53,419 nt of DNA from an uncultured Flavobacteriales bacterium (GCA_913020155.1 CAJWBA010000009.1:1-53419); one strand, 5' to 3'; positions 36,495-45,795 are shown, counted from the stretch's first letter. A program made the numbers and translations. The notes: generated by a model not told the origin, from the sequence alone.

Positions 36495-37031
36495 TTACCA
36501 TTTTGCTAGAGAGGCATTAAAAATATCTTGTGTAATTCGTTCAAAAATTTCTCCATGAGCAGTATCTTTAATGTCATAAAGTTGCTGTTCGGCAGGGAAG
36601 TCGTAAAAAAAAGAAAAACTTGTTTCATAATTATCTTCTTCATTTTTGTTGTTGAAGTATCGAACGTTAACCGTGATTATCAATCTATTTTGAGCTGCAG
36701 TATTTTGAGCTGTTGCAGACATTGGTGTGATTCCGTATTCTATGATTTCTCCCTCAAAAACCAAATCACCATTTGTGTTTGTTAAATTCAGATTTGTTTG
36801 ATTGATTAGGATGTCTTGAAGGGCAAGGGTAAAGTCTCTGTCTAACCCCGGCTCAATTGTTGATCCAGGTCTGTTTCCAGCTATGTTTTCAAAATAGTTT
36901 ACTTGAAAGGTCTCTGTATCCAGAGGGATTGAAGCCCCTGTAAAAGAATATATTCCACACGATTTGATTAGTACCACAAAAAATATTGTGATCACATATC
37001 GACTACATAATTTAATCTTCTGACTCATCAC
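36495..37031 (-). CDS. lptE: LPS assembly lipoprotein LptE
   Basis: LptE plugs the outer-membrane LptD barrel in LPS insertion. The 178-residue protein has an N-terminal hydrophobic segment and Cys25 (LIKSCGIYSF) as the probable lipid anchor, then FTGASIPLDTETFQVNYFENIA, the standard LptE start region in Bacteroidota, and DFTLALQDILINQTNL. The start overlaps the sigma-54 regulator by 20 bases. It is physically apart from lptC (4617-5192). Confidence 0.9.
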   Translation of the reverse strand: MMSQKIKLCSRYVITIFFVVLIKSCGIYSFTGASIPLDTETFQVNYFENIAGNRPGSTIEPGLDRDFTLALQDILINQTNLNLTNTNGDLVFEGEIIEYGITPMSATAQNTAAQNRLIITVNVRYFNNKNEEDNYETSFSFFYDFPAEQQLYDIKDTAHGEIFERITQDIFNASLAKW

Positions 37032-38283
37032 TCAAATCATATTGTTTGATTTTACGGTAAAGGGTTCGTTCTGATATTCCGAGTTCTTTTGCCGCTAATT
37101 TACGTTTTCCTTTGCTTCTTTCTAATGCTCTTTTGATCATTTCTATTTCTTTTTGAAGAAGGGATAAAGGTTCTTCTTCTGTAATAGTTTCTGCATAATC
37201 ATAAGATTGAACAGAACTTTCCATAGGCTCTTGTAATTGTTTTTCAACGGGTAAAGCTGGAATAGCTTGTTGGTTGTCATCTTCTGATTTTTGCCCGTAT
37301 ATTTTATCAATTAAACCTTGATTTTTTTCTTGAACATCCTCAGATACTTCATGATTCATGAGTTCTAAGGTAAGCTTCTTAAGGTCGTTTAAGTCATTTT
37401 TCATATCAAAAAGAACTTTGTATAAAATTTCTCTTTCTGAAGCAAAATCACTTGATGATTTTTCGTTTTCACGTAAAGCGGGTAATTGAGATCCCATATC
37501 AGGGAGGTAGGACATGAGTATTACCGAATTCAATTCACGTTCTTTTTCTAGAACGGAAATTTGTTCGGCAACATTTCTAAGCTGTCGAATGTTACCATTC
37601 CAGTTGTATTGAGTAAGTATCTTAAGCGCACTTTCATCTAATCGAACTGTTGGCATATGATATTTTTGAGCAAAATCAGAAGCAAATTTTCGAAACAACA
37701 AAGGGATATCTTCTTTTCGTTCTCGAAGTGGAGGTAAATTTATTTCAACAGTGCTGAGTCGGTAGTACAAATCTTCTCGAAATTTCCCTTTTTGTATAGC
37801 ATCACTCATATTGACATTTGTTGCTGCTACGATTCGAACATTGGTTTTTTGAGTTTTAGAGGAACCTACTTTTAAAAATTCTCCAGTTTCCAGAACACGT
37901 AGAAGTCTTACTTGAGTGGGGAGAGGAAGTTCGCCAACTTCATCTAAAAAAATTGTTCCTCCATCTGCGACTTCAAAATATCCGCTTCGAGTGGATGTAG
38001 CTCCTGTAAATGCTCCTTTTTCATGACCAAAAAGTTCACTGTCAATTGTTCCTTCTGGAATTGCCCCACAGTTTACAGCAATGTATTTGGAATGTTTACG
38101 ATGAGAGTATTGATGAATTATTTTAGGAATATTTTCTTTTCCTACACCACTTTCTCCAGTAACCAATACAGAAATGTCGGTTACAGCAACTCGGAGTGCT
38201 TTTTCAAGAGCTCTATTTAGCAAGGGATTCATTCCAATAATCCCAAAGCGTTGTTTTGTTGATTGGATGGATTCCATTATCAT
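37012..38283 (-). CDS. Sigma-54-dependent transcription activator without N-terminal sensor
   Basis: The 423-residue protein starts directly with the AAA+ central domain: Walker A GESGVGKE (43-50), GAFTGA loop (90-95) that contacts sigma-54, the Walker B region GGTIFLDEVGELPL, and the arginine-finger area FREDLYYRL. A variable Glu-rich linker follows (about 270-370), then a Fis-type helix-turn-helix near the end (AAKELGISERTLYRKI). The usual receiver or other sensory domain is absent, so regulation must come from partner proteins or its own level. ATG overlaps the miaB stop (ATGA). Confidence 0.95.
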   Translation of the reverse strand: MIMESIQSTKQRFGIIGMNPLLNRALEKALRVAVTDISVLVTGESGVGKENIPKIIHQYSHRKHSKYIAVNCGAIPEGTIDSELFGHEKGAFTGATSTRSGYFEVADGGTIFLDEVGELPLPTQVRLLRVLETGEFLKVGSSKTQKTNVRIVAATNVNMSDAIQKGKFREDLYYRLSTVEINLPPLRERKEDIPLLFRKFASDFAQKYHMPTVRLDESALKILTQYNWNGNIRQLRNVAEQISVLEKERELNSVILMSYLPDMGSQLPALRENEKSSSDFASEREILYKVLFDMKNDLNDLKKLTLELMNHEVSEDVQEKNQGLIDKIYGQKSEDDNQQAIPALPVEKQLQEPMESSVQSYDYAETITEEEPLSLLQKEIEMIKRALERSKGKRKLAAKELGISERTLYRKIKQYDLSDESED

Positions 38284-39758
38284 ATGTTTTTTGAAATCCC
38301 TGAAGGAGTTCCTATTAGTGTTGCTGAAGTACAGTCATCAATTTTTACATCCACAAAATCGCCAACCGAATAATTCTCTTTTGGAAAAACAACAACGGTA
38401 TTTTGAGATGTTCTTCCGCTCCATTCGAGCTTTGATTTTTTGGATTCTCTTTCGATCAGTACACAAACGGTTTTATTTTTATAATCTGAGGTTCTAAAAC
38501 GACTGTGTAACCTTTGTTTTTCAATTATTTCTTGAAGCCTTCTAAGTTTAATTTCCTCAGAAACATCGTCTTTTAGTTTACGCATGGCTAGGGTGCCCGG
38601 ACGTTCTGAAAATGAAAACATAAACCCGAAATGATATTGCACATAATCCATCAGACTCAGGGTGTCTTGATGATCTTCTTCTGTTTCTGTTGGAAATCCT
38701 GCAATAAGATCTTGAGAAATTGAACAAGTTGGAATTATTTTTCGAATGTTATCAATGAGATCAAAATATTCTTGTCGTGTGTGTAAACGGTTCATTTTTT
38801 TTAGGATACGATCACTTCCCGATTGAACAGGTAGATGAATATGTTTACAGATATTATCGAATGCTGCCATGGTGCGAATTACATTAAGAGTCAGGTCTTG
38901 AGGGTTGGATGTAGAAAAACGAATTCTCATCCTGGGATGTGCTTGCGCAACTAGAGACAAGAGTTGTGAAAAGTTTAAGGCAGTTTTTTGCTGAAGTTCT
39001 GATGCCTTTTCAAAATCTTTTTTAAGTCCACCACCATACCAAAGATAACTGTCTACATTTTGACCCAATAGAGTAATTTCTTTGTAATCTTTATTTGCCA
39101 AATCATTTACCTCTTCCAAAATACTTTTAGGATCACGGCTACGTTCTCTTCCTCTTGTAAAAGGTACAATACAAAATGTACACATATTATCACAACCTCT
39201 TGTGATCGAAACATAAGCGCTTACTCCATTTGATTGAAGGCGAACTGGGGCAACATCACCGTAGGTTTCTTCTTTTGAAAGAATTACGTTTACAGCATCC
39301 CTTCCATCTTCTATTTCATGAAGTAGGTTGGGTAGGTCTTTATAGGCGTCTGGACCTACTACCATGTCCACAATTTTTTCTTCTTCTAAAAACTTTTCTT
39401 TTAACCGTTCTGCCATACAACCCAGAACACCAACTTTCATTTTGGGATTGAAACGTTTTACAGAATTGAATTTCTCAAGACGTTTTCGAACGGTTTGTTC
39501 TGCCTTGTCTCTGATAGAGCAGGTATTGATCAAAACCAAATCAGCTTCCTTCATTTCTGTGGTGGTTTGGAAACCCTCGGAATATAATATTGAAGCAACT
39601 ACTTCGCTATCAGCAAAATTCATTTGACACCCATAGGACTCTATATACAATTTTCTTGAGGCCCTATTATTTTCATTTGCTTTTTTTAACAAAGGTTCTC
39701 CATTAAAATCATTTGGATTTTTGTCAAGTACAGCATTAAGTGCTTTTTGGTCGCTCAT
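38280..39758 (-). CDS. miaB: tRNA-2-methylthio-N6-dimethylallyladenosine synthase
   Basis: MiaB adds the methylthio group to i6A37 of tRNAs reading UNN codons. The 492-residue radical-SAM enzyme has the N-terminal cluster-binding Cys (YGCQMNFAD, TCSIRDKAEQ, GCMAER), the radical-SAM CxxxCxxC in GCDNMCTFCIVPFTRG and a C-terminal TRAM domain (to about 490). A 35-residue extension precedes the YGCQMN motif. It heads a seven-gene minus-strand run through groEL, with a candidate TGACA operator 77 bases upstream. Confidence 0.96.
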   Translation of the reverse strand: MSDQKALNAVLDKNPNDFNGEPLLKKANENNRASRKLYIESYGCQMNFADSEVVASILYSEGFQTTTEMKEADLVLINTCSIRDKAEQTVRKRLEKFNSVKRFNPKMKVGVLGCMAERLKEKFLEEEKIVDMVVGPDAYKDLPNLLHEIEDGRDAVNVILSKEETYGDVAPVRLQSNGVSAYVSITRGCDNMCTFCIVPFTRGRERSRDPKSILEEVNDLANKDYKEITLLGQNVDSYLWYGGGLKKDFEKASELQQKTALNFSQLLSLVAQAHPRMRIRFSTSNPQDLTLNVIRTMAAFDNICKHIHLPVQSGSDRILKKMNRLHTRQEYFDLIDNIRKIIPTCSISQDLIAGFPTETEEDHQDTLSLMDYVQYHFGFMFSFSERPGTLAMRKLKDDVSEEIKLRRLQEIIEKQRLHSRFRTSDYKNKTVCVLIERESKKSKLEWSGRTSQNTVVVFPKENYSVGDFVDVKIDDCTSATLIGTPSGISKNI

Positions 39759-39834
39759 AGTTTGTTATGGAACTGTTTTCAGAATTAATCTTTAAAATCT
39801 AATTATTGGTAAAAATACAAAAATTGTTTCATAA

Positions 39835-39848
39835 TGTCATCTTGTCAG
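39835..39848 (-). promoter_or_regulatory. Tandem TGACA operator candidate upstream of miaB
   Basis: On the minus strand the sequence is CTGACAAGATGACA followed by TT. It differs by one base from the groES copy (35312-35325) and lies at a similar distance from the start codon (77 versus 86 bases). The TTGGCAT element seen at groES is not found here. Confidence 0.5.
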
Positions 39849-39973
39849 GTAATTTCGTTGATTGTGAATTTACTGTAAATTTATATGGGGTAAAAGCCTG
39901 TTGATAGTGGCTCATTTCATGTAAATTATAAGTTTAGTACAAATATAATTAGGAGTACTAAAAAAAAACCTCC

Positions 39974-39981
39974 TATTTTTG
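39974..39981 (+). promoter_or_regulatory. Candidate -7 box of the topA promoter
   Basis: TATTTTTG is a full match to the Bacteroidota TAnnTTTG pattern, about 20 bases before the topA ATG at 40001. A 6-base inverted repeat (TAGGAG at 39950, CTCCTA at 39970-39975) overlaps it. Confidence 0.5.
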
Positions 39982-40000
39982 TGTGCAGAAAAATGGATTT

Positions 40001-42496
40001 ATGGCAAAGAATTTAGTTATTGTTGAGTCTCCAGCTAAGGCTAAAACTATTGAAAAGTTTTTAGGTAAAGATTTTAAAGTCGCTTCAAGTTTTGGGCACA
40101 TTGCGGACTTACCTTCAAAAGAACTAGGAGTTAACGTTGAAGGAGATTTTTCTCCGAAATACATTGTTTCTTCAGAAAAAAAGAAAGTTGTTGCTGAATT
40201 GAAATCATTAGCCAAAAAAGCAGATATGGTTTGGCTGGCAAGTGACGAAGATCGAGAAGGAGAAGCAATTGCATGGCATTTGACTCAAACCTTAAAGTTG
40301 AAGGAAGAAAATACCAAACGAATTGTTTTTCATGAGATCACTAAAAATGCAATTCTAAGAGCCATTGATAATCCCAGAGAAATAGATTACAATCTTGTAA
40401 ATGCCCAACAAGCAAGAAGAGTTTTGGATCGTTTGGTAGGGTATGAGCTTTCTCCAGTATTGTGGCGAAAAGTAAAAGGAGGACTTTCGGCAGGAAGGGT
40501 TCAATCGGTTTCTGTTCGATTGATCGTAGAACGTGAGCGTGAAATTAAAGCTTTCATTGCTCAATCCATTTACAAAACTCAAGCTGAATTTTTATCTTCA
40601 ATAGGTAAAACTATAAAAGCACAACTCGTCAGTAATTTTGAAAATCCAGATGAAGTTCAAGATTTTCTTCTAGAAAATGTAGGCACAAAATTTTCAATTG
40701 CATCCAAAGAAACAAAGCCAGCTAAAAAAAGTCCAACTGCTCCTTTTACAACTTCAACATTACAACAAGAAGCATCCCGAAAATTATATTTTTCTGTCAG
40801 CAAAACAATGACCATAGCTCAACGTTTGTATGAAGCTGGATTGATTACTTACATGAGAACAGATAGTGTAAATCTTTCTAAAGAAGCACAAGCTGCTATT
40901 CTTTCAAAAATTGAAAATAATTATGGAAGTGAATATGCCCAAGCTAGAAATTTCACAACCAAAAGTAAAGGAGCACAAGAAGCACATGAAGCGATTCGTC
41001 CAACGGATGTAACTCGCACAAAGATTGAAGGTGATTATGATCAAATGCGACTTTATGAATTGATATGGAAAAGGACTGTTGCCTCTCAAATGAGTGATGC
41101 AAAATTAGAACGAACTCAACTTAAAATAGAAGCGTCTACTCACAAGGAAATTTTTAAGGCTAGAGGAGAAGTGATCAAGTTCGAAGGCTTTTTAAAAGTT
41201 TATTTGGAAGGAGTTGATGACGAAGAAGAGGAGGCGGAAGGAATACTTCCGTCTGTAAACCAAGGAGATCCAGTTGATTTAAAGTCACTTGTGTCGACAC
41301 AGCGATTTTCAAGACCGCCTTATCGATATTCTGAGGCAGCTTTGGTAAAAAAACTAGAAGAACTTGGAATAGGGAGACCCTCCACTTATGCTCCTACAAT
41401 TTCTACGGTTCAAAATAGAGGCTATGTTGCCAAAGGTCTTGTTGAAGGTAAAGAACGCAATTATCAGCAATTGTCATTAAAGGAAGATGAAGTTAATTTC
41501 AAGCTTTTGACAGAAATGGTTGGTTCAGACAAAGGTAAATTAGTGCCCACAGATATTGGAATGATCGTTAACGATTTTTTAGTCACGAATTTTAAAAATA
41601 TTTTGGACTTCAGTTTTACAGCTCAAGTTGAAAAAGATTTTGATGAGATTGCTGAAGGAAATGAGGATTGGACCAAAATGATTAAAGACTTCTATGGTAA
41701 TTTTCACGAAACCGTTAATTTCGTTCAAGAAAATGCAGAACGTGAGTCGGGAGAGCGAAGTCTCGGGACCGACCCAAAGTCAGGTCGTGAGCTAAAAGTT
41801 CGGTTAGGAAAATTTGGTCCAATTGCTCAAATTGGAAATTCTGATGATGACGAAAAACCTGTTTTTGCGAGTTTGACCAACGAGCAACAATTGGATACAA
41901 TTACCTTTGAAGAAGCACTCGAATTGTTTCAATTACCCAAAAGCTTCGGAGATCATGAAGGACAAGACTTAACCTTAAACAACGGTCGTTTTGGCCCCTA
42001 CATCAAATTTGGAGATATGTTTGTTTCCCTACCCAAAGGTTCAAATCCTATGGAAATCGATAAAAAAACTGCTATCGAACTAATAGAAGAAAAGAAGAAA
42101 ACAGATGCTCCAATTTACACTTACAAAGACCTCCCTGTAACAAAAGGCAAGGGCCGATTTGGACCTTTTATTAAATGGAGTGGAATGTTCATAAACGTTA
42201 ATAAGAAATATGATTTTGATGCTTTAAGTAATTCGGACATTGAAACGCTTATTGAAGATAAGATTCAAAAAGAAATTGATAAGGTAATTCACGACTGGAA
42301 AGATGAAGGTATCCGAGTTGAAAAAGCCCGCTGGGGAAGATCGAATATCATCCAAGGTAAAATCAAAATAGAATTATCAAAAGACATTGATCCAATTAAA
42401 ATTACTCTTGAGGAAGCTAAAAAGAGAATTGAAGCTAAAAAACCCATTAAAAAAAAAGCAAAAGCTAAAGCCAAAGCAACTAAAAAGAAGAAATAG
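40001..42496 (+). CDS. topA: DNA topoisomerase I (type IA)
   Basis: TopA relaxes negative supercoils by passing one strand. The sequence begins MAKNLVIVESPAKAKTIEKF, the classical TOPRIM start. I therefore use this ATG rather than the in-frame ATG 18 bases upstream (39983), which would also overlap the probable promoter. The TOPRIM acidic motif DEDREGEAIAWHL, the catalytic tyrosine in YMRTDSVNLS and the LGIGRPSTYAPTI segment are present. The C-terminal part has repeated glycine-rich units (GKFGPIAQ, GRFGPYIKF, GRFGPFIKW) and a Lys-rich tail; no Cys zinc finger is present, usual in this phylum. It is 831 residues long. Confidence 0.96.
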   Translation: MAKNLVIVESPAKAKTIEKFLGKDFKVASSFGHIADLPSKELGVNVEGDFSPKYIVSSEKKKVVAELKSLAKKADMVWLASDEDREGEAIAWHLTQTLKLKEENTKRIVFHEITKNAILRAIDNPREIDYNLVNAQQARRVLDRLVGYELSPVLWRKVKGGLSAGRVQSVSVRLIVEREREIKAFIAQSIYKTQAEFLSSIGKTIKAQLVSNFENPDEVQDFLLENVGTKFSIASKETKPAKKSPTAPFTTSTLQQEASRKLYFSVSKTMTIAQRLYEAGLITYMRTDSVNLSKEAQAAILSKIENNYGSEYAQARNFTTKSKGAQEAHEAIRPTDVTRTKIEGDYDQMRLYELIWKRTVASQMSDAKLERTQLKIEASTHKEIFKARGEVIKFEGFLKVYLEGVDDEEEEAEGILPSVNQGDPVDLKSLVSTQRFSRPPYRYSEAALVKKLEELGIGRPSTYAPTISTVQNRGYVAKGLVEGKERNYQQLSLKEDEVNFKLLTEMVGSDKGKLVPTDIGMIVNDFLVTNFKNILDFSFTAQVEKDFDEIAEGNEDWTKMIKDFYGNFHETVNFVQENAERESGERSLGTDPKSGRELKVRLGKFGPIAQIGNSDDDEKPVFASLTNEQQLDTITFEEALELFQLPKSFGDHEGQDLTLNNGRFGPYIKFGDMFVSLPKGSNPMEIDKKTAIELIEEKKKTDAPIYTYKDLPVTKGKGRFGPFIKWSGMFINVNKKYDFDALSNSDIETLIEDKIQKEIDKVIHDWKDEGIRVEKARWGRSNIIQGKIKIELSKDIDPIKITLEEAKKRIEAKKPIKKKAKAKAKATKKKK

Positions 42497-42498
42497 AG

Positions 42499-43650
42499 AT
42501 GAGTCTTGAATTTTTTGAACCAGTTGATGAAGCCATATTTGGAGTTTCTTCTCTCTTGCCAAAACAGGTCTTGGGCAAAAGAATAAGAATACACACGAAA
42601 CGTTTGGGTTTTCCCGAACTACAGGATGGTGTTCGAATTGCTCTTTTTGGTGTAGATGAAAATCGAAATGGCTTTTTTACTTCTACTTCTTATGAGATGG
42701 ACGAATTTAGGAGACAATTTTATCAGTTGTACCCTGGAAATTGGTCCCTTGAAGTTGCAGACATAGGCGATTTGCCTAGAGGTAAAACTCCAGAAGACAG
42801 CTATTTTGGGATTATGGAGGTTTGCATAGACTTGAGAAAAATGAATATTATCCCGGTAATTATTGGCGGATCTCAAGACTTAACAGTCGCTGCTTATCGA
42901 TCCTTCGAAAATAATAACCACTTGGTAAATATTGTGTCTGTAGATAATCGCTTCGATTTTTCTAAAGATGAAGATTTAATATCTGGAAAGTCCTACATGA
43001 GTAAAATCATTATGGAAACACCGAGTTATTTATTAAATTACACCAATATTGGCTATCAATCTTATTTGATTGCTCAGGAGGAATTGGATTTAATGGAAAA
43101 ACTTTTTTTTGAATCAATTCGCTTGGGGAGTATTTTAGAGAATAATCGGATTTCTGAACCCGTGTTTAGAGAAGCTGATATAGCGAGTTTTGACATGAAA
43201 TGTCTTCGAAGTTCGGCTGATGGAACTTATTCAAATGGATATCCAAACGGGATTGATAGTAGAACAATCTGTGCGTTGTCTCGATACGCAGGAATTAGTG
43301 ACCGCCTTAGTTTAGCTGGATTTTTTGATTTACCAAACAACATACTTTTCCATAAATTATTGGCCCAAATCATATGGTACTTTATTGAAGGTGTTAATTG
43401 TAGGTTCGGAGAGTATCCGGTAAATACCAGCCAAAAGTTTAAGCGTTACACGGTTCCCATGTCCGACCGAGAAATAATATTTTTTCAAAGTAAAATAAGT
43501 GATAGATGGTGGATCGAAATAAAAAATGAAAACTATTTAGATAATAAATTAAAAAGTAACACGTTATTATCATGCACACATCAAGATTATCTTGACGCTT
43601 GCAACGATGTATTGCCCGATAGATGGTGGAAAGCCACAAAGAGAGGTTGA
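42499..43650 (+). CDS. Arginase/ureohydrolase-fold protein, probably inactive
   Basis: The 383-residue protein matches the formimidoylglutamase/arginase fold: IIGGSQDLTVAAY at 121-133 replaces the GGDHS metal motif (His changed to Gln126), VDNRFD at 148-153 replaces DAHxD (His changed to Arg151), and SFDMKC at 230-235 replaces SxDxD (Asp changed to Lys234). Three of six manganese ligands are thus gone, so hydrolase activity is unlikely. It starts 2 bases after topA and precedes gldKLMN. Some flavobacteria keep a gene like this at this place, so it may serve in gliding/type IX secretion or as a structural protein. Function is inference. Confidence 0.8.
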   Translation: MSLEFFEPVDEAIFGVSSLLPKQVLGKRIRIHTKRLGFPELQDGVRIALFGVDENRNGFFTSTSYEMDEFRRQFYQLYPGNWSLEVADIGDLPRGKTPEDSYFGIMEVCIDLRKMNIIPVIIGGSQDLTVAAYRSFENNNHLVNIVSVDNRFDFSKDEDLISGKSYMSKIIMETPSYLLNYTNIGYQSYLIAQEELDLMEKLFFESIRLGSILENNRISEPVFREADIASFDMKCLRSSADGTYSNGYPNGIDSRTICALSRYAGISDRLSLAGFFDLPNNILFHKLLAQIIWYFIEGVNCRFGEYPVNTSQKFKRYTVPMSDREIIFFQSKISDRWWIEIKNENYLDNKLKSNTLLSCTHQDYLDACNDVLPDRWWKATKRG

Positions 43651-43729
43651 GTGATTCAATCTTTTTATTTATCTTGAGACGGTAATCTATATTTTGAAAT
43701 GATTAGCCCTTAAAAGAGATTTGTCTTTT

Positions 43730-45100
43730 ATGAAAAAAATATTTGTTTTAATTGCCGCCGTACTGCTCCTAATAGGTTGTGGTAATAAGAGGGGTGAGTT
43801 AGTGGGAGTAAAGCAAAAGAAGTGGTTCCCTGAAAAACCATATGGGATGACACTTGTTGAAGGTGGAGCTTACATAATGGGTAAAGCTGATGATGATATG
43901 GCACAGCTTCAAAATGCCCAGGCCAAAACAGTAACTGTGCGTTCTTTTTATATGGATGAAACAGAAATCACCAATAGTGAATACCGCCAATTTGTGTATT
44001 GGGTAAGAGACTCTATTGCTCTAGCAATGTTAGCAAGAAAGGCTGACGAGCTTGATTTAGGAGAGGATGCTCAAGATGGAATAGGAGAATATGCTTTTGC
44101 TGATGCAGATACTTCTGATATTTCTGAATTCCAGAAATATATGAAAGCAAACTATTACGAATTAAGTGAGGATTTATATGCTGGTCGTCCTTTGAATTGG
44201 GATCAAGATATACAATGGACACCGGAAGACTATGTAGATCAAGCATACGTAGAAATTATGGACAGTTTGTACTTACCTCCAGAGGTTTGGTATAATGGTG
44301 AAATGAAAATAGATATCAACAAATTAAAATATAAATATTCTTGGTTTGATGCTGAGGCAGCAGCATTAGAAAGAAAGAGAGATCCATCAATGCGCGATCG
44401 TTTACCTTTCATAAAGAAAGAAGAAATAGAAATTTATCCTGATACTACGGTCTGGATTAAAGACTTTAACTATTCTTACAACGAGCCCATGCACAATGAC
44501 TATTTTTCTCATCCAGCATATCAAGATTATCCAGTAGTTGGTGTATCTTGGGTTCAAGCAGTAGCTTTTTGTAATTGGAGAACGAGTTTTAAAAACAAAT
44601 ATCAGAGAGAAAGTAATAAACCTTTGGTCAATTATTTTAGATTACCAACCGAGGCAGAATGGGAATATGCAGCTCGAGGTGGAATACCTTCGGGAATTTA
44701 TCCTTGGGGATCCCCCTATTTACTTAATGATAGAGGATGTTTTTTAGCTAACTTTAAACCCTTGAGAGGTGATTATTCGTCCGATCAAGCCATGTACACT
44801 GTGGAAGCTAAGTCCTACCTAGCCAATGATTTTAACTTGTACAATATGGCTGGAAATGTTTCAGAATGGACAGGCTCTTCATATGACCCTGGTGCCTATG
44901 AGTATGTGTCTTCTTTAAACCCAAATCTTTCATCAAAAGGCGAAAAAAGAAAAGTAATTCGTGGGGGTTCTTGGAAAGATGTAGCCTATTTTCTTAGGGT
45001 AAGTTCCAGAGATTATGAATACGCAGATACAGCAAGGAGTTATATAGGATTTAGAACAGTTCAAGATTATTTAGGTTCTGAAAAAGTTAAAATTAAATAG
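43730..45100 (+). CDS. gldK: Gliding/type IX secretion lipoprotein GldK
   Basis: GldK forms, with GldN, the periplasmic ring under the outer membrane. The protein (456 residues from the ATG) has a lipoprotein signal with Cys17 in LLLIGCGNK, then an FGE-sulfatase-type domain (GMTLVEGGAYIMG, MDETEITNSEYRQFV, GVSWVQAVAFCNWRT, RLPTEAEWEYAARGG, NMAGNVSEWT, and KVIRGGSWKD). The start ATG at 43730 gives a clean signal peptide; a TTG nine bases upstream would add three residues only. It is 79 bases after the arginase-like gene and heads gldKLMN. Confidence 0.96.
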   Translation: MKKIFVLIAAVLLLIGCGNKRGELVGVKQKKWFPEKPYGMTLVEGGAYIMGKADDDMAQLQNAQAKTVTVRSFYMDETEITNSEYRQFVYWVRDSIALAMLARKADELDLGEDAQDGIGEYAFADADTSDISEFQKYMKANYYELSEDLYAGRPLNWDQDIQWTPEDYVDQAYVEIMDSLYLPPEVWYNGEMKIDINKLKYKYSWFDAEAAALERKRDPSMRDRLPFIKKEEIEIYPDTTVWIKDFNYSYNEPMHNDYFSHPAYQDYPVVGVSWVQAVAFCNWRTSFKNKYQRESNKPLVNYFRLPTEAEWEYAARGGIPSGIYPWGSPYLLNDRGCFLANFKPLRGDYSSDQAMYTVEAKSYLANDFNLYNMAGNVSEWTGSSYDPGAYEYVSSLNPNLSSKGEKRKVIRGGSWKDVAYFLRVSSRDYEYADTARSYIGFRTVQDYLGSEKVKIK

Positions 45101-45139
45101 AAAGATATTATCTTTAACTAATACTAAAATTATTTAAAA

Positions 45140-45790
45140 ATGGATGCAAAACAACTCAAGGGAAGGTTAAGAAGAAAAATCATAATGCACATGCTGTTCC
45201 AAATTGGAGGAGCTGTGGTAATTGTGGGGGCTTTATTTAAAATCCTCCACCTTGAAATAGGCCCGATAACGGGTGGAGTAGTTCTTGGACTTGGTTTAGG
45301 AACGGAGGCAATAATCTTCTTGGTAGGAGGACTTATGCTTGATGATGCTAAAGAGGAGCATGCTGCATTTGTTGAACACCAAATGGAAGGTTCTGATCAT
45401 GGAAAGAAATCGTCTAACGATGAAGAAGGTTTGTCAAGTAAAATTGATTCTATTCTTCAAGAAGCTAAACTGGATGTAGGTCTAGTTAATGGATTAACTC
45501 AAAGCATAAAGAATCTTGAGGATTCTGCAAAAGCACTTTCACCAGCAGCTGAGGCAGTATCATCCTCACAAAATTATTCCGACCAATTGTCCAAAGCGGC
45601 AACTCAATTAGAATCATTAAATGAGATGTACACTTCCCAAGCAGCGAACGCAGGTTCTCAATCTGCATACAACGAACAAGTAGCCGAAAATGCTGAACGT
45701 TTAAAAGCGCAGATGGAATCATTGTCTGCAAATTTAGCTTCACTTAATCAAGTTTATGGTGGAATGCTTTCTGCTATGAATAAAAACTAA
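45140..45790 (+). CDS. gldL: Type IX secretion motor protein GldL
   Basis: GldL forms the inner-membrane ring around GldM and converts proton flow to movement. The 216-residue protein has two membrane helices (about 17-37 and 44-66) with charged residues in place: Lys34 (GALFKILHLEIG) and Glu56 (GTEAIIF), which correspond to Lys27 and Glu49 of Flavobacterium johnsoniae GldL. The rest is a cytoplasmic coiled-coil-rich domain. It is separated from gldK by 39 bases and from gldM by 5. Confidence 0.97.
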   Translation: MDAKQLKGRLRRKIIMHMLFQIGGAVVIVGALFKILHLEIGPITGGVVLGLGLGTEAIIFLVGGLMLDDAKEEHAAFVEHQMEGSDHGKKSSNDEEGLSSKIDSILQEAKLDVGLVNGLTQSIKNLEDSAKALSPAAEAVSSSQNYSDQLSKAATQLESLNEMYTSQAANAGSQSAYNEQVAENAERLKAQMESLSANLASLNQVYGGMLSAMNKN

Positions 45791-45795
45791 GAAGC

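Noticed and set aside
39950-39975. Inverted repeat TAGGAG/CTCCTA before topA
   Set aside because: Only six bases per arm with a 14-base loop in AT-rich sequence; it is too weak to claim as an operator.
39983-40000. Earlier ATG for topA
   Set aside because: It adds six residues before MAKNLVIVESPAKAKT and would lie at or before the probable transcription start; the family starts at 40001.
42289-42594. 101-codon minus-strand frame over the topA 3' end
   Set aside because: Its phenylalanine-rich reading is the mirror of the Lys-rich tail of topA; it is a shadow frame.
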